From the NCBI GenBank assembly GCA_036262075.1, contig DATAJO010000025.1, positions 53,090 through 117,089 on the forward strand: 64,000 nucleotides of DNA, written 5' to 3'. Position 1 is the stretch's first letter. Each line of letters opens with the position of its first letter. Made by a program: the position numbers and the translations under genes. The DNA comes from JACDBZ01 sp036262075. Its GTDB lineage: Bacteria; Chloroflexota; Limnocylindria; QHBO01. Positions 35,179 to 45,463 of the stretch are shown here, piece after piece. The notes below the pieces were generated by a model. That model had not been told where the DNA came from, did not search any database, and was given only the letters and a program-made list of their open reading frames with translations.

Positions 35179-35768
35179 TCGCGCTCGCGACGCTCGCCCT
35201 CCTCGTGGCGTGCGGCGCCACGATGCCGACGGGCGGCCCGTCCGAGCCGCTCCCATCCGCCTCGCCGACGGCGGCGGCACCGGACTGGCGCGCGGTGCCC
35301 GAGGAGCCGTATCCGTTCGTCACCCCGGTCCCCGCCCTGGCCCCGACGGCGATCGACGGCGAGTGGGATCGCGAGCCGACCGACCCCTCGACCGGTTCGA
35401 TCGTCGCATGCGTCCGCTGCGCGCCGTATCCGAAGGACCGCAGCCGGTCGCTCCTTCGTCTCGAGCTCGGGCGCTGGGAGGTGATCCACGGCGAGCCCGG
35501 GTACCGGGGCTACGGGCACTACGTCGTCGAGGGCGACCGGATCACGCTCTTCAACGACCCGGAGTGCGGCACGGAGAGCGGGTCGTACCGGTGGAAGATC
35601 GATGATGATCGGCTCACCCTCACCGAGATCGACGATCCGTGCGCCTTCGGCCAGCGAGCCCGTGACCTGACCGACCGCGCCTGGGTCATCGCCGCCGCCG
35701 ATCGGTGCCGTCCGCCGGACGAGGAGGCGGCCGTCACCGACCACTGGCCGGCGCCGCCCGGCTGCTGA
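35139..35768 (+). CDS. Lipoprotein of unknown function
   Basis: A 209-residue exported lipoprotein: signal sequence LIALATLALLVAC ending in a plausible lipobox (LVAC), then a Pro/Ser/Ala linker. The extracellular domain contains four cysteines (VACVRCAPYP, DPECGTESG, DDPCAFG and a final PPGC) and resembles small beta-barrel domains (WKIDDDRLTLTEIDDPC). The ATG at 35139 is in frame with the signal sequence but overlaps the upstream small gene by 40 bases; a later start is possible. No catalytic motif is recognised. Confidence 0.68.
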   Translation: MDRHLAAHPAPRLIALATLALLVACGATMPTGGPSEPLPSASPTAAAPDWRAVPEEPYPFVTPVPALAPTAIDGEWDREPTDPSTGSIVACVRCAPYPKDRSRSLLRLELGRWEVIHGEPGYRGYGHYVVEGDRITLFNDPECGTESGSYRWKIDDDRLTLTEIDDPCAFGQRARDLTDRAWVIAAADRCRPPDEEAAVTDHWPAPPGC

Positions 35769-35772
35769 CGGC

Positions 35773-36198
35773 CTACCGCCGCGGGGCGCCGAACCCGGAT
35801 CCGGCGCCGTACAGCACGAGCGCGACGCCGACCGCGGCGAGCGCCAGCCCGGGTGACTGCTGCGGGACCGGGATGTAGCCCACCGACCACAGCTCCCAGC
35901 CGCGGTACGCCAGCGCGGCGGCGCCGACCAGGCCGAGGATGAGGTACATCCACGGCGAGTCGAGGAAGAACCCCCATCGGCCGCGCATATAGCCGATGTC
36001 GAGCAGCACGAGCGCCAGGATGGCCGTGCCGAAGATCACGATGCCGGGGCCCTCGAGGCCGATGCCCTGCGTCGCCGGCAGGTCGACCCCGGACACCGAG
36101 TCGCCGCCGGAGCGCCACCAGGGCAGGAAGCCGGAGCCGATCATCGCCAGGGCCCCGAGGAGGACCAGCGTCCGAGATCGACGACCCCCGCCGTCCAC
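35773..36198 (-). CDS. Four-helix membrane protein downstream of hpt
   Basis: A 141-residue protein with four hydrophobic segments; a GTG start at 36198 follows hpt by six bases. Helices alternate with short loops containing WW and GYIPVPQQ motifs. It is the last gene of an operon with hpt and a nuclease-like gene. Its function is unknown. Confidence 0.65.
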   Translation of the reverse strand: MDGGGRRSRTLVLLGALAMIGSGFLPWWRSGGDSVSGVDLPATQGIGLEGPGIVIFGTAILALVLLDIGYMRGRWGFFLDSPWMYLILGLVGAAALAYRGWELWSVGYIPVPQQSPGLALAAVGVALVLYGAGSGFGAPRR

Positions 36199-36204
36199 CG
36201 GATC

Positions 36205-36765
36205 TCAGCCCTCGGGCGGTGCGCCGCCGTAGACGGACGGCTTCAGGACGCCGATGTACGGCAGGTTGCGGTAGCGCTCGTCGTAGTCGAGCCCGTAGCC
36301 GACGACGAATCGGTCCGGGATCGTGAAGCCGCGGTAGTCGATCGGGATATCGGCCAGCCGGCGGGCCGGCTTGTCGAGTAGGCACACGATCGAGATCGAG
36401 GCGGGACCCTTGTCGGCCAGGTAGCGCAGCAGGTAGTTCAGCGTCAGGCCGGTATCGATGATGTCCTCCACCACGATGACGTGGCGGCCCTCGATCGACT
36501 TCGACAGGTCCTTGAGGATCCGCACCTGGCCGCTCGTCTCGGTCGAGGCGCCGTAGCTCGAGACCTCCATGAGGTCGATGCTGACCGGCATCTCCATCGC
36601 GCGCATGAGGTCGGCGAGGAAGACGAGCGCGCCCTTGAGCACGCTGACGAGGACGGGATCGCGATCGGCGAAGTCGGCGGCGATCTCCGCGCCGAGCTCG
36701 GCGACGCGTCGCGCGACGGTATCGGAGTCGAGGAGGATCTCCTCGACGTCGTCGTGGATGCTCAC
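36205..36765 (-). CDS. hpt: Hypoxanthine phosphoribosyltransferase
   Basis: A 186-residue type I PRTase: the PRPP-binding VIVVEDIIDTGLT carries the acidic pair and conserved DTG; the N-terminal substrate loop and Mg-binding LVSVLKGALVFLADL (K in VSVLKG) are also present. It converts hypoxanthine (and guanine) plus PRPP to nucleotides, recycling purines. Start is GTG at 36765, overlapping the upstream stop as GTGA. The length matches the family. Confidence 0.93.
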   Translation of the reverse strand: MSIHDDVEEILLDSDTVARRVAELGAEIAADFADRDPVLVSVLKGALVFLADLMRAMEMPVSIDLMEVSSYGASTETSGQVRILKDLSKSIEGRHVIVVEDIIDTGLTLNYLLRYLADKGPASISIVCLLDKPARRLADIPIDYRGFTIPDRFVVGYGLDYDERYRNLPYIGVLKPSVYGGAPPEG

Positions 36766-37172
36766 TTCGTGCCGTTGCCCGCCCCGGTGTGGGCGTACGC
36801 GCCGTTCGCGGCGGCGATATCGGTCAGGAAGTCGAGCCGGCCGTACTTCAGCATGAGCGCCCGGAAGTCACGCGCGTAGAACAGCTTGACCCTGACTTCC
36901 GGGTACAGCTGCCGCATCCAGCGCAGCTTGCGGTTCTTCTTGCGCACGAGCGACTGCTTCAGCGTCGTCAGCTCGAGGTAGAGGTCGATCTCGGGAAGGT
37001 AGAAATCGGGCGCGAACGACTCGACGACCGCGCCGTCGGCGTTCCAGGAGATGGGGAAGACGTCGGGTTCGTATCGCCACGCGACACCGTAGTAGTCGAG
37101 GATTCTTGCCAGCTCCGCCTCGCTGTCGTGGGCGAAGCGGGGTGGCGAATCTGAGGTCAGTGCGTCCGCCAC
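36762..37172 (-). CDS. Small restriction-endonuclease-fold protein in the hpt operon
   Basis: A 136-residue protein, start GTG at 37172 after GAGGTCAG, with the longer upstream frame rejected as arginine-rich shadow. Residues about 15-110 show a nuclease-like fold: E...LDYYGVAWRYEP, SFAPDFYLPE and LELTTLKQSLVRKKNRK with the probable active-site residues E(P)...PD...E-x-K, similar to very short patch and DUF559-type nucleases. The stop overlaps the hpt start (GTGA). Whether it is an active nuclease is uncertain; it looks like a conserved Chloroflexota/Actinobacteria neighbour of hpt. Confidence 0.65.
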   Translation of the reverse strand: MADALTSDSPPRFAHDSEAELARILDYYGVAWRYEPDVFPISWNADGAVVESFAPDFYLPEIDLYLELTTLKQSLVRKKNRKLRWMRQLYPEVRVKLFYARDFRALMLKYGRLDFLTDIAAANGAYAHTGAGNGTK

Positions 37173-37237
37173 CTGACCTCGATCGTACCGGTCTGCGGGG
37201 CTGCGGGGGACATCGGCATCGAGTATATCCGCGCGAC

Positions 37238-37296
37238 TTATCCACAGGTCGCACCCGACTGCGCGAATTGGTGGATAACCCGGCTTGTCATCCACA
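37238..37296. promoter_or_regulatory. Cluster of three DnaA-box-like sequences
   Basis: A perfect TTATCCACA at 37238-37246, the reverse-oriented GGTGGATAA at 37270-37278 (one mismatch from TGTGGATAA) and TCATCCACA at 37288-37296 (one mismatch). They lie in the 287-bp gap upstream of rsmG. Three copies of GTACGGT follow at about 37307-37347. Confidence 0.6.
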
Positions 37297-37459
37297 CCGG
37301 CGCGGCGTACGGTGGCGCTCCTGCTTCTACAGGCGACCGAGTACGGTAACCGCGTACGGTCGGGGCCGATGCGAGAGCCGGCCGCGACGACCGTCCGTCC
37401 GTGGGAAGACCGAAAGGCCGCCTGAAGGAGCATTTTCCTTTGCCCCCGATCCGTCCTCG

Positions 37460-38224
37460 ATGAGCGACGCCCCTCCCCACGCGCGCACCGCGCGCGCGGC
37501 CCGCGTAGAGCTCCTGCGGCTGCTCGAGGCCGATGCGCCCACCCTCGCCACGACGCTCCCCGCCGGGTTCGCCGATGGCGTCGAGCGGTACGCCGCCCTC
37601 CTGCTCGACGCGAACGACCGCCTGAACCTGACCCGCGTGGTCGAGGCCGATGGGGTCGCCCGGCTCCACCTCCTCGACGCGCTCAGCGCGCTGCCGATCG
37701 TCGACGCCCTGCACCCACGGCGCGCGGTCGACCTCGGCTCCGGGGGCGGCGTGCCCGGCATCGTCCTCGCCCTCGCCCGCCCGGACGTCGCGTGGCTCCT
37801 CGTCGACTCGGTCGCAAAGAAGGTGGCGGCGCTGGCGGAGATGATCGAGGCGCTCGGCATGGCCGGACGCGTCGAGGCGCGGGCCGAGCGGATCGAGACG
37901 CTCGGCCGCGACCCGGGCTGGCGCGAAACCGCCGACCTCGTCACCGCCCGCGCCTGCGCCCCGCTCCCCGTCCTGGTCGAGTACGCGCTGCCGCTGCTGC
38001 GCGTCGGCGGCCGGCTCGTAGCGTGGAAGGGGCCGATCGGCGAGGACGAGCTGGGCGCCGGCGGCCGGGCGGCGGACCTCCTCGGCGGGGAGGTGAGCGA
38101 CGTGCGGGCGACGGGCATCGGCGCCCTCGGCGACCATCACCTCGTGCTCGTCGACAAGCGACGCGCCACCCCGGAACGCTTCCCGCGCCGCCCCGGCGAG
38201 CCGTCGCGGCGCCCGCTCGGCTGA
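37460..38224 (+). CDS. rsmG: 16S rRNA (guanine-N7) methyltransferase RsmG (GidB)
   Basis: A 254-residue SAM-dependent methyltransferase that modifies G527 of 16S rRNA. The SAM site is AVDLGSGGGVPGIVLALA (GSGGGxPG), followed by DSVAKKVAALAEMI and VTARACAPLPVLVEYA, both typical of RsmG. LNLTRV near residue 55 is the N-terminal signature. The ATG at 37460 is chosen; the about 30-residue lead before the conserved part and a C-terminal PRRPGEPSRRPL tail are lineage-specific. rsmG sits next to oriC in many bacteria, and here a DnaA-box cluster lies directly upstream. Confidence 0.92.
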   Translation: MSDAPPHARTARAARVELLRLLEADAPTLATTLPAGFADGVERYAALLLDANDRLNLTRVVEADGVARLHLLDALSALPIVDALHPRRAVDLGSGGGVPGIVLALARPDVAWLLVDSVAKKVAALAEMIEALGMAGRVEARAERIETLGRDPGWRETADLVTARACAPLPVLVEYALPLLRVGGRLVAWKGPIGEDELGAGGRAADLLGGEVSDVRATGIGALGDHHLVLVDKRRATPERFPRRPGEPSRRPLG

Positions 38225-38261
38225 GGCTGCGCGCCGGGCCGGACGCGGGCGAGGTGGCCCG

Positions 38262-38267
38262 TATACT
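38262..38267 (+). promoter_or_regulatory. -10 box (TATACT) for a leaderless start
   Basis: TATACT ends 10 bases before the ATG at 38278. It lies in the 53-base gap after rsmG; no Shine-Dalgarno is present. Confidence 0.45.
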
Positions 38268-38277
38268 CGTGCCTCGC

Positions 38278-39015
38278 ATGCGCATCGCCGTCCTGTCGGA
38301 CATCCACGCCAATCTCGCCGCGCTCGATGCCGTCCGGGCCGACCTGCCGCCGCTCGACGAGGTCTGGGTGCTCGGCGACATCGTCGGCTACGGTCCGCAC
38401 CCGAACGAGGTCATCGCCCGGCTCCAGGAGATGGGCGCGCGCAGCGTCCTCGGCAACCACGACGGGGCCGCCATCGGCATGGTCGACGCCGGCCAGTTCA
38501 ATCCCGACGCGCGGGCCGCGATCGAGTGGACGGCCCGGGTCGTCGACGACAACAGCCGGTCCTACCTCGCCAGCCTGCCCGAGGTCCGCCGCGACGCCGG
38601 CCTCACCGCCGTCCACGGTTCGCCGCGCGACCCGATCTGGGAGTACATCACCTCGCCGGGCATCGCCGCGGCGAACTTCGCCCACTTCGACACCCCGATC
38701 TGCCTCTTCGGCCACACCCACCTGCCGGTGGCGTTCTGCCTCGCGGACAACGAGCTGGAGGCGATCGTGGGGCTGCCCGGCGACCGCGTCGAGATCGACG
38801 GCCGGCGCGCGCTCGTCAACCCGGGCAGCGTCGGCCAGCCACGCGACGGCCTGCCGGATGCCGCGTACGCGATCCTCGACCTCGATGGCAACGGCGGCGA
38901 CCGGGCCGCCGTGACGTTCCGCCGCGTGCGCTACGACGTCGACCGCACGCAACGCGCGATGCGCGAGCGCAACCTGCCCGTGCGCCTCGTGGAGCGGCTG
39001 AGCTACGGACGGTAG
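38278..39015 (+). CDS. YfcE/MPP-like metallophosphoesterase
   Basis: A 245-residue calcineurin-like phosphoesterase. Metal-binding motifs in order: LSDIHANLAAL (DxH), GDIVGYGPHPNE (GDxxxxG), LGNHDGA (GNHD), TAVHGSP and FGHTHLP (GHTH). The compact single-domain layout matches YfcE-type phosphodiesterases. The start is the ATG just after a -10 box; the upstream frame overlaps rsmG and is shadow. The natural substrate is unknown. Confidence 0.9.
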   Translation: MRIAVLSDIHANLAALDAVRADLPPLDEVWVLGDIVGYGPHPNEVIARLQEMGARSVLGNHDGAAIGMVDAGQFNPDARAAIEWTARVVDDNSRSYLASLPEVRRDAGLTAVHGSPRDPIWEYITSPGIAAANFAHFDTPICLFGHTHLPVAFCLADNELEAIVGLPGDRVEIDGRRALVNPGSVGQPRDGLPDAAYAILDLDGNGGDRAAVTFRRVRYDVDRTQRAMRERNLPVRLVERLSYGR

Positions 39016-39060
39016 GCCGGCCGGCCGCAGCGCGGCTCGTCCAACCGCCGGCGGGCGCCG

Positions 39061-39066
39061 TAGGAT
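39061..39066 (+). promoter_or_regulatory. -10 box (TAGGAT) for a leaderless start
   Basis: TAGGAT ends nine bases before the ATG at 39076 of the UspA-like gene, giving a start site at or near the first codon. Confidence 0.42.
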
Positions 39067-39075
39067 AGCGGGCGC

Positions 39076-39567
39076 ATGACGTTCTTCCGGCGCGCTGAGA
39101 AGCGCGCCTCGCCCTTCGACTTCTCCCGCATCCTCGTCCCGCTCGTGGGCGACGACGATGTCGACCTGCCCGCCCTGAAGGTGGCGGCCATGCTGGTCGA
39201 GGGGCGCGAGGACGCCGAGATCTCCCTCGTCCACGTCATCGAGGTGCCGTTCTCGCGCAACCTCGACGCCGAGGACGAGGCGGCCGTGGCGCGGGCCGAC
39301 GAGATCCTGACCGCCGCCGAGCGGTTCCTCGAGGAGAAGGGCATCCGGGCGCGGACGAGCACGGTCCAGGCCCGGGCCGCCGGACCCGCGATCGTCGACG
39401 ACGCGAACGACGTCGGCGCCGAGCTCATCATCATGGGCCTGCGCTACAAGAAGCGATTCGGAGGACAATGGGACGCGGGACGAACGGTCCCCTACGTCAT
39501 GCGCAACTCGACGGCGCCGGTCTGGTGCCTGCGAGCCGAGACGAAGGAGCTGGCACACACGCCATGA
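39076..39567 (+). CDS. Universal stress protein (UspA) family
   Basis: A 163-residue UspA-fold protein. RILVPLVGDDD opens the domain and the late conserved part is ELIIMGLRYKKRFGG...VMRNSTAPVWCLR, in which the usual ATP-binding G-x2-G-x9-G-S/T motif is partly altered. It is the first gene of an operon with two TrkA-type proteins, which suggests a regulatory role in ion transport. It overlaps the next start by four bases. Confidence 0.83.
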   Translation: MTFFRRAEKRASPFDFSRILVPLVGDDDVDLPALKVAAMLVEGREDAEISLVHVIEVPFSRNLDAEDEAAVARADEILTAAERFLEEKGIRARTSTVQARAAGPAIVDDANDVGAELIIMGLRYKKRFGGQWDAGRTVPYVMRNSTAPVWCLRAETKELAHTP

Positions 39568-40136
39568 GGGTCATCATCATCGGCTGCGGGCGGGTCGGGG
39601 CGCGGGTCGCCGCGGAGCTCGACCAGCGCGGCGAGAGCGTCACGATCATCGACACCGACGCCCGTGCCTTCAACCGCCTGCCGCAGAGCTTCAAGGGCGA
39701 GACGGTGCGCGGCAACGGCACCGACGAGGACGTCGTGCGCAGCGCCGGCGGCGAGCAGGCGGACCTCCTCATGGCCCTGACCGAGGGCGACAACCGCAAC
39801 GCGCTGGCGGCGCAGCTCGGCAAGCACACGTTCGGCATCCCGCGGGTCATCGCCAAGATCAACGACCCGCTGCGGGCCGAGGCGTACCGCGCCCTCGGCC
39901 TCCAGACGATCTGCCGCACGATCATCCTGGGCGATGCCCTGGTGACGGCGGCCATCGAGGGCGCCGAGGCCACGAACGGGTTCGTCGAGCCGGCCACGGC
40001 GGAGCCGATGCGCGTCGGCGGCGTGACCACCACCGTCATGGCCGATGCCGACCCCGCGCCGGTGACCACCGGCGACGAGGCCCCGGACCCGAACGCCGTC
40101 GTCGCGCCGGCCGACGGCCAGGATGGAGGGCTGTAG
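39564..40136 (+). CDS. TrkA-N domain NAD-binding protein (no TrkA-C)
   Basis: A 190-residue potassium-uptake-type regulatory protein. The Rossmann loop is VIIIGCGRVGARVAAELDQRG (GxGxxG); the ATP/NAD site and the conserved KINDPLRAEAYRALG region follow. Residues after about 145 are an acidic, Pro/Ala-rich tail in place of the TrkA-C ligand domain. Its ATG overlaps the UspA stop. With the next gene it probably forms a two-subunit regulator like KtrA/TrkA pairs. No Trk or Ktr channel gene is in the window. Confidence 0.85.
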   Translation: MRVIIIGCGRVGARVAAELDQRGESVTIIDTDARAFNRLPQSFKGETVRGNGTDEDVVRSAGGEQADLLMALTEGDNRNALAAQLGKHTFGIPRVIAKINDPLRAEAYRALGLQTICRTIILGDALVTAAIEGAEATNGFVEPATAEPMRVGGVTTTVMADADPAPVTTGDEAPDPNAVVAPADGQDGGL

Positions 40137-40139
40137 CCG

Positions 40140-40799
40140 ATGTACGTCGTCGTCGTCGGGGGTGGGAACGTCGGGTACTACCTGACCAAGGAGCTCCTCG
40201 CCGCGGGCCACGAGGTCGTGGTCATCGAGGAGGACGTCAGCCGCGCGCGGCAGATCGCGGACGAGCTCGGCAGCATCGTGGTGGCCAACGACGGCTGCGA
40301 GGGCCGATGGCAGGCGGAGGCGGGCATGGGCCGCGCCGACGTCATGGCGGCCGTCACCGGCGACGATGCCGTGAACCTCGCCGCCTGCCAGATCGCGAAG
40401 ATGCGCTTCAACGTCCCGCGCTCGATCGCCCGGATCAACGACCCGAAGAACGAGAAGCTGTTCCGCAGCCTGGCCATCGACGAGGTCGTCAGCCCGACCC
40501 GCTCGATCCTCGGCGTCATCGAGCACGAGATCCCCGTCCACGACCTGCTCCATCTCGCCGAGCTCGAGGGCGGCGAAGTGCAGATCGTCGAGGCGCAGCT
40601 CGATGCCGACTCCCCGGTCATCGGCCGTGAGCTCCGGGAGCTCCAGCTTCCGGAGGGAAGCACGATCGCGGTGCTCATCCGCGACGAGCGGGCCCAGACG
40701 CCGCGCTCCGACACGCGGCTGCGGACCGGCGACAAGATCCTGGCCGTGACCTCGGCCGATCGCGAGGCGGAGCTGCGCTCGCTGCTCATCGGCGGGTGA
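40140..40799 (+). CDS. TrkA-N/TrkA-C regulatory protein
   Basis: A 219-residue protein with both domains: TrkA-N with VVVGGGNVGYYLTKELLAAG and ARINDPKNEKLF, and TrkA-C from about residue 145 (VQIVEAQLDADSPVIGREL...GSTIAVLIRDE). It would gate a K+ channel/transporter in response to NAD(H) or cyclic dinucleotides. It follows the first TrkA-type gene by three bases and overlaps the next start (GTGA). Confidence 0.88.
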   Translation: MYVVVVGGGNVGYYLTKELLAAGHEVVVIEEDVSRARQIADELGSIVVANDGCEGRWQAEAGMGRADVMAAVTGDDAVNLAACQIAKMRFNVPRSIARINDPKNEKLFRSLAIDEVVSPTRSILGVIEHEIPVHDLLHLAELEGGEVQIVEAQLDADSPVIGRELRELQLPEGSTIAVLIRDERAQTPRSDTRLRTGDKILAVTSADREAELRSLLIGG

Positions 40800-41539
40800 T
40801 CCGGCCGGGCGCCGGCACGGTCCTGCGTCGGGCGCTCGTCGCCTGGGGGCTCGGCCACCTCGCCCTCGGGCGCACGACGGCCGGCTGGGCGCTCCTCGTG
40901 ACCGAGGTCATCACCGCGGGCCTCGTCGCCTGGCTGTTCGTCGGGCTTGCGAACACGAGCGCCTACCTCGTCCCCTTCCTCGCCGGCGTCCTGTTCCTCG
41001 TCGCCTGGGCCTGGCAGGCGCTCGACGCGTACCGCCTGGCGCGTCCCGCGGGGGCGGGTGGCATCCAGCCCGAGCGGTCGGAGGCGGTCGCCATCGGCTG
41101 GCTGGCCGTCCCGCTGCTCGTGTGGGGCTCCGGCTTCTGGCTCGCCGCCGCCCACGACGCCACGCCGTCGGCGGTGCTCGATCGCTTCGTCGCCGCGTGG
41201 ACCGCGGACGAGCTCGCCCCGCCGGTCTGGGACCCCGACGTCGCCGATGCCGCGACGGATGCCGCCCGACGGCTCGGCCGCGGCCCGGATCGGTTCCGTG
41301 ACGTGCGGGTCCGGATCGTCGAGGAGGGTCCGGATGGCGCCACGGCGGTCGCCGAATCGGTCCATTTCGAGCGCCGCCGCACGACGTTCCTCGGCCTCTT
41401 CCCCGGCTCCGAGCTCGTGCCGGTCGCCGACGAGACGATCCTGCGACTCGAGCTCGCCCCGACCCCCGTGCCGCTGCCCGGCGGCGGCGACATCGGCGCC
41501 GTGCGCTGGTCGGTGGTCGACGCGCACGCCCTTCGCTGA
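40796..41539 (+). CDS. Membrane protein of unknown function in the UspA-TrkA operon
   Basis: A 247-residue protein with GTG start overlapping the TrkA stop. There are about three membrane helices in the first 110 residues (VTEVITAGLVAWLFVGLA, LVPFLAGVLFLVAWAW, AIGWLAVPLLVWGSGFWLA) and a soluble C-terminal half of about 130 residues. It may be the ion-transport partner of the upstream regulators, but it does not resemble TrkH or KtrB. I do not recognise the family. Confidence 0.6.
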   Translation: MIRPGAGTVLRRALVAWGLGHLALGRTTAGWALLVTEVITAGLVAWLFVGLANTSAYLVPFLAGVLFLVAWAWQALDAYRLARPAGAGGIQPERSEAVAIGWLAVPLLVWGSGFWLAAAHDATPSAVLDRFVAAWTADELAPPVWDPDVADAATDAARRLGRGPDRFRDVRVRIVEEGPDGATAVAESVHFERRRTTFLGLFPGSELVPVADETILRLELAPTPVPLPGGGDIGAVRWSVVDAHALR

Positions 41540-41596
41540 CGGTATCGCCGCACGCGGGGGCCGGCCGACCGAGCTCTACCGACCGCTGGTAATACC

Positions 41597-41626
41597 CTTG
41601 ACAACACCATTGTCAGGGTTTATGTT
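41597..41626 (+). promoter_or_regulatory. hsp20 promoter with HAIR-like HspR operator
   Basis: The dyad CTTGACA-N7-TGTCAGG (41597-41617) matches the HAIR architecture (CTTGAGT-N7-ACTCAAG; here 6 of 7 arm positions are complementary). Its left arm is the -35 TTGACA (41598-41603); the -10 TATGTT is at 41621-41626, 17 bases further. A repressor of the HspR type bound here would block RNA polymerase. The gene for that regulator is the second gene downstream. Confidence 0.7.
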
Positions 41627-41701
41627 CACGCCACACACCGAACAATTCCATCACCCGTGCGTTTCCACGGGAAGACGTTCTGGTGAAGGAGGTGACGAGA
41701 A

Positions 41702-42205
41702 ATGGCGAACATCACGCGATGGGATCCGGTGGGCGAGGTCATGTCGCTCCGTGCGGCCATGGATCGCCTCTTCGAGGATTCCTTCGTCAACCCGCTCGCG
41801 TGGCGAACCATCGCCGCTGGTGATGCGGTCATGCCCGCGATCGACGTCTATGAGACGGACGACGACGTGATCGTCAAGGCCGCCCTGCCGGGCATCAAGC
41901 CCGAGGACGTCGAGATCACCATGACCGGCCAGACGCTCACGCTGCGTGGCGAGATCAAGGAGGACGAAGAGGTCAAGCGGGACCAGTACCTGTTCCGCGA
42001 GCGCCGCTTCGGCTCGTTCAACCGGACGCTCCAGCTCCCGGTGCGGGTCCAGGGCGACAACGCTGAGGCCACCTTCGCCGATGGGCTCCTGACGCTGCGC
42101 ATCCCGAAGGCGGAGGAGGTCAAGCCCCGCCAGATCCGCATCAATGCGAACGCCGACGGCACGCAGCACGCAGAGCCGAAGGCCATCGAGGCGGCGGCGT
42201 CCTGA
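41702..42205 (+). CDS. Small heat-shock protein (Hsp20/alpha-crystallin)
   Basis: A 167-residue ATP-independent chaperone. A short N-terminal region (ITRWDPVGEVMSL) precedes the alpha-crystallin domain: VDVYETDDDVIVKAALPGIKPED, the GEIKEDEEVKRDQ loop and the C-terminal DGLLTLRIPKAEEVKPRQI with the I-x-I type anchor reduced to RIR. A Shine-Dalgarno AAGGAGG lies before the ATG. It is the first gene of the hsp20-hspR-lon cluster under the HAIR-like promoter, so it should be heat-induced. Confidence 0.92.
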   Translation: MANITRWDPVGEVMSLRAAMDRLFEDSFVNPLAWRTIAAGDAVMPAIDVYETDDDVIVKAALPGIKPEDVEITMTGQTLTLRGEIKEDEEVKRDQYLFRERRFGSFNRTLQLPVRVQGDNAEATFADGLLTLRIPKAEEVKPRQIRINANADGTQHAEPKAIEAAAS

Positions 42206-42206
42206 C

Positions 42207-42597
42207 GTGGATCGTCCACGGCGCGTCGGCGTCAGAAGCGGCGTGGCGCGCCGGGACGACCTGACGCGACCTCGCTACATCATCAGCATCGCTGCGGAGC
42301 TTGCCAGCTGTCATCCGCGGACTCTGCGGATCTACGAGGAGGAGGGTCTCCTCGCTCCGCAGCGACGCAACAACCTGCGCCTCTACTCGGAGGCCGATAT
42401 TCAACGCGTTCGTATCATCCGTTTCCTGACGCGTCGGCGGCGGGTCAACCTCGCCGGGGTGCGGGTCATCCTTCAGCTCGAGGAGCTCGGAAAGATCCGG
42501 GTCTTCGATCTGTTCGATGAGGACGAGGTAGAGCGATTCGCGGACCAATCCGACGAGCCGGAGCTCGCCGATCCATCGTCTGAAGGAGACGACCCTC

Positions 42598-42608
<11 letters not shown>
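42207..42608 (+). CDS. hspR: HspR-like MerR-family heat-shock repressor
   Basis: A 133-residue MerR-type regulator starting with GTG at 42207 (an alternative GTG is at 42243). After a basic lead of about 25 residues the winged HTH reads YIISIAAELASCHPRTLRIYEEEGLL..., then LRLYSEADIQRVRII; the NLAGVRVILQLEE segment is the typical HspR second half. HspR represses chaperone genes with DnaK as corepressor in Streptomyces and Mycobacterium. The gene overlaps lon by 11 bases. A HAIR-like box upstream of hsp20 is the likely autoregulatory site. Confidence 0.88.
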
Positions 42609-45234
<2,626 letters not shown>

Positions 45235-45251
45235 GACGTAGCGGCAAGGTT

Positions 45252-45292
45252 CTGGGGTGATTCACCGATGAATCGAGTGAATCACGCCCCAG
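45252..45292 (+). terminator. Hairpin after lon
   Basis: CTGGGGTGATTCAC (45252-45265) pairs with GTGAATCACGCCCCAG (45277-45292) with a two-base bulge, around an 11-base loop. No T-run follows. It probably separates the hsp20-lon unit from cbpA-clpB. Confidence 0.6.
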
Positions 45293-45314
45293 GACCGATT
45301 CGGGCGACGCCTGT

Positions 45315-45389
45315 TCGATATATCGGCTGGCCTGACGCACGAACCGGCGTGAACCGACCCCTCGGGCGTCTCATCGACCGATATATTGG
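45315..45389. promoter_or_regulatory. Twin near-palindromes (CCGATATATCGG type) upstream of cbpA-clpB
   Basis: TCGATATATCGG at 45315-45326 and CCGATATATTGG at 45378-45389 are the same 12-bp near-palindrome, spaced 63 bp (six helical turns). They lie in the gap between lon and the DnaJ-type gene and resemble paired operators. A GGCCCGGCTTCGGGCC hairpin follows at about 45405-45420. Confidence 0.55.
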
Positions 45390-45463
45390 CGGTGCGTCGC
45401 CCGAGGCCCGGCTTCGGGCCACATTCCCCCGAAAAATCGCTGGGACCTGACCGAGAACAGCCG

